A stretch of DNA of 6,814 nucleotides from Candidatus Hydrothermarchaeota archaeon (GTDB taxonomy: Archaea; Hydrothermarchaeota; Hydrothermarchaeia; Hydrothermarchaeales; BMS3B), in NCBI GenBank assembly GCA_015521945.1, contig WANG01000149.1, positions 1 through 6,814 on the forward strand, in the 5' to 3' direction. Made by a program: the position numbers and the translations under genes. Under the pieces are notes generated by a model that saw nothing but the letters and a program-made list of their open reading frames with translations, did no database searches and was not told the DNA's origin. Positions 6,126 through 6,814 of the stretch are shown here, in pieces (within the stretch, counting starts at the first letter, position 1; each line of letters starts with the position of its first letter).

Positions 6126-6814
6126 ATGGCAGACGACAGTGACAGGAAGAGAATGTTTTGGGCGTTTTCTATACTGGGACTGATGCTGATAGTGAGCCTG
6201 TGGTACTACAGTGTCCACCCGGTGTACATGTACATCGTCACCTACCTGTGGTTTGGTGTCGCATACGGTCTGCTTCTGCAGTGGGGCAGGTTCTGCTTCG
6301 CCTCGGCGTGGCGTGACCTCATCGCCATCGGTGTTACCAGGATGTTCGTGGGCATAATGATAGCCATGGCTGTGTTCAGCGTTATCATGGCGATACTTGC
6401 GGAGTACAGGCTGAGCACCTTCCACCCGGGTCCGCTGGGTCCGCACGAGCTCATCGGCGGGCTGCTCTTCGGGATAGGAATGGTGTTTGCGGGCGGCTGC
6501 GCTTCCGGTACCCTCTACAAGATAGGCGAGGGCAACGGCACGTCTGTGATAGCTCTCACCACCATGATATTCGGACAGGCGATATTCGTGGACATAGGTG
6601 GCTGGTTTGACCAGCTTCTGAGGAACTACATCTTCCCGAGGCCCGCCTTCACCATGGCGGAGAAGCTGTACGGCACCAAGCAGCCAGGGCTGGCGAAGAT
6701 GCTCATAGCTGACTCGCTTATCAACACCATAATACCAATAATCCTGCTGTTCATCTTCGCCTACGTGGTGGTTGCCAGGAAGGGCATAATAAAGCAGATA
6801 GTGCAGCAGAAGGC
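6126..6814 (+). CDS. YeeE/YedE-family membrane protein (sulfur-compound transport), 3' end missing
   Basis: YeeE/YedE proteins (DUF395, sulfur transport family) are membrane proteins; a characterised bacterial member, TsuA, takes up thiosulfate using conserved cysteines, and a YedE branch is linked to selenium metabolism. The visible 229 residues have a short charged N-terminus and about six hydrophobic segments (roughly 11-28, 32-52, 66-92, 107-125, 140-158, 196-216). Two family signatures are present: GRFCFASAWRD (54-64, with C57) and FAGGCASGTLYKIGEG (121-136, with C125). These cysteines are the likely counterparts of transport cysteines in TsuA (inference). The region between 160 and 195 is a hydrophilic loop with proline and lysine. 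The start at 6126 follows GGAGG and a strong BRE/TATA. The frame is open to the window end, so the second half is missing. The substrate (thiosulfate, another sulfur species or a selenium compound) cannot be settled here; a sulfur-carrier gene such as tusA next door would support a sulfur role. Confidence 0.85.
   Translation, partial: MADDSDRKRMFWAFSILGLMLIVSLWYYSVHPVYMYIVTYLWFGVAYGLLLQWGRFCFASAWRDLIAIGVTRMFVGIMIAMAVFSVIMAILAEYRLSTFHPGPLGPHELIGGLLFGIGMVFAGGCASGTLYKIGEGNGTSVIALTTMIFGQAIFVDIGGWFDQLLRNYIFPRPAFTMAEKLYGTKQPGLAKMLIADSLINTIIPIILLFIFAYVVVARKGIIKQIVQQK

Noticed and set aside
6033..6446. A 137-codon minus-strand frame covering the YeeE/YedE promoter and gene start
   Set aside because: It runs across the clear BRE/TATA and the opposite strand of YeeE/YedE signature codons; its sequence has no family features.

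Overview
The window is gene-dense, GC-rich DNA from an archaeon, most likely a thermophilic euryarchaeote. The support is a stand-alone Taw1-type wyosine enzyme without a flavodoxin domain, a long AglB oligosaccharyltransferase, a KEOPS Cgi121 subunit, a translin-family protein, a DUF1152 protein, heavy use of AGG/AGA and ATA codons, and BRE/TATA promoters. I cannot place the genus. Seven protein genes cover almost everything; two run off the window ends. I see no rRNA, tRNA, CRISPR array, insertion sequence or long repeat.

Layout: (1) Positions 1-1484, minus strand: a two-gene unit with taw1 first (tRNA 4-demethylwyosine synthase, radical SAM) and a translin/TRAX-like protein 11 nt downstream, cut by the left edge. 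(2) Positions 1485-1523: a 39-nt divergent gap with a TATA-like box for the plus-strand unit. (3) Positions 1524-5038, plus strand: a DUF1152 protein and AglB, joined by a 4-nt GTGA overlap with a strong ribosome binding site. (4) Positions 5041-5867, minus strand: a small cupin protein followed by Cgi121, also meeting at a GTGA junction. Cgi121 converges on aglB with only 2 nt between the stop codons. (5) Positions 5868-6125: the only sizeable non-coding region, with a divergent promoter pair; the plus-strand promoter is a textbook BRE/TATA. (6) Positions 6126-6814, plus strand: the N-terminal part of a YeeE/YedE-family membrane protein, cut by the right edge.

Functionally, two genes act on tRNA position 37: taw1 (wyosine branch, G37 of tRNA-Phe) and cgi121 (KEOPS, t6A at A37). 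The translin-like protein may add RNA processing to the taw1 transcript. AglB is the catalytic N-glycosylation enzyme on the outer face of the membrane, and its tight coupling to an uncharacterised DUF1152 protein is the best lead here for an undescribed partnership. AglB also has an atypical signature (WWDQG instead of WWDYG), an arginine in its second acidic motif, and an ectodomain carrying 13 N-glycosylation sequons. I found no defence system or other clearly new multi-gene system.
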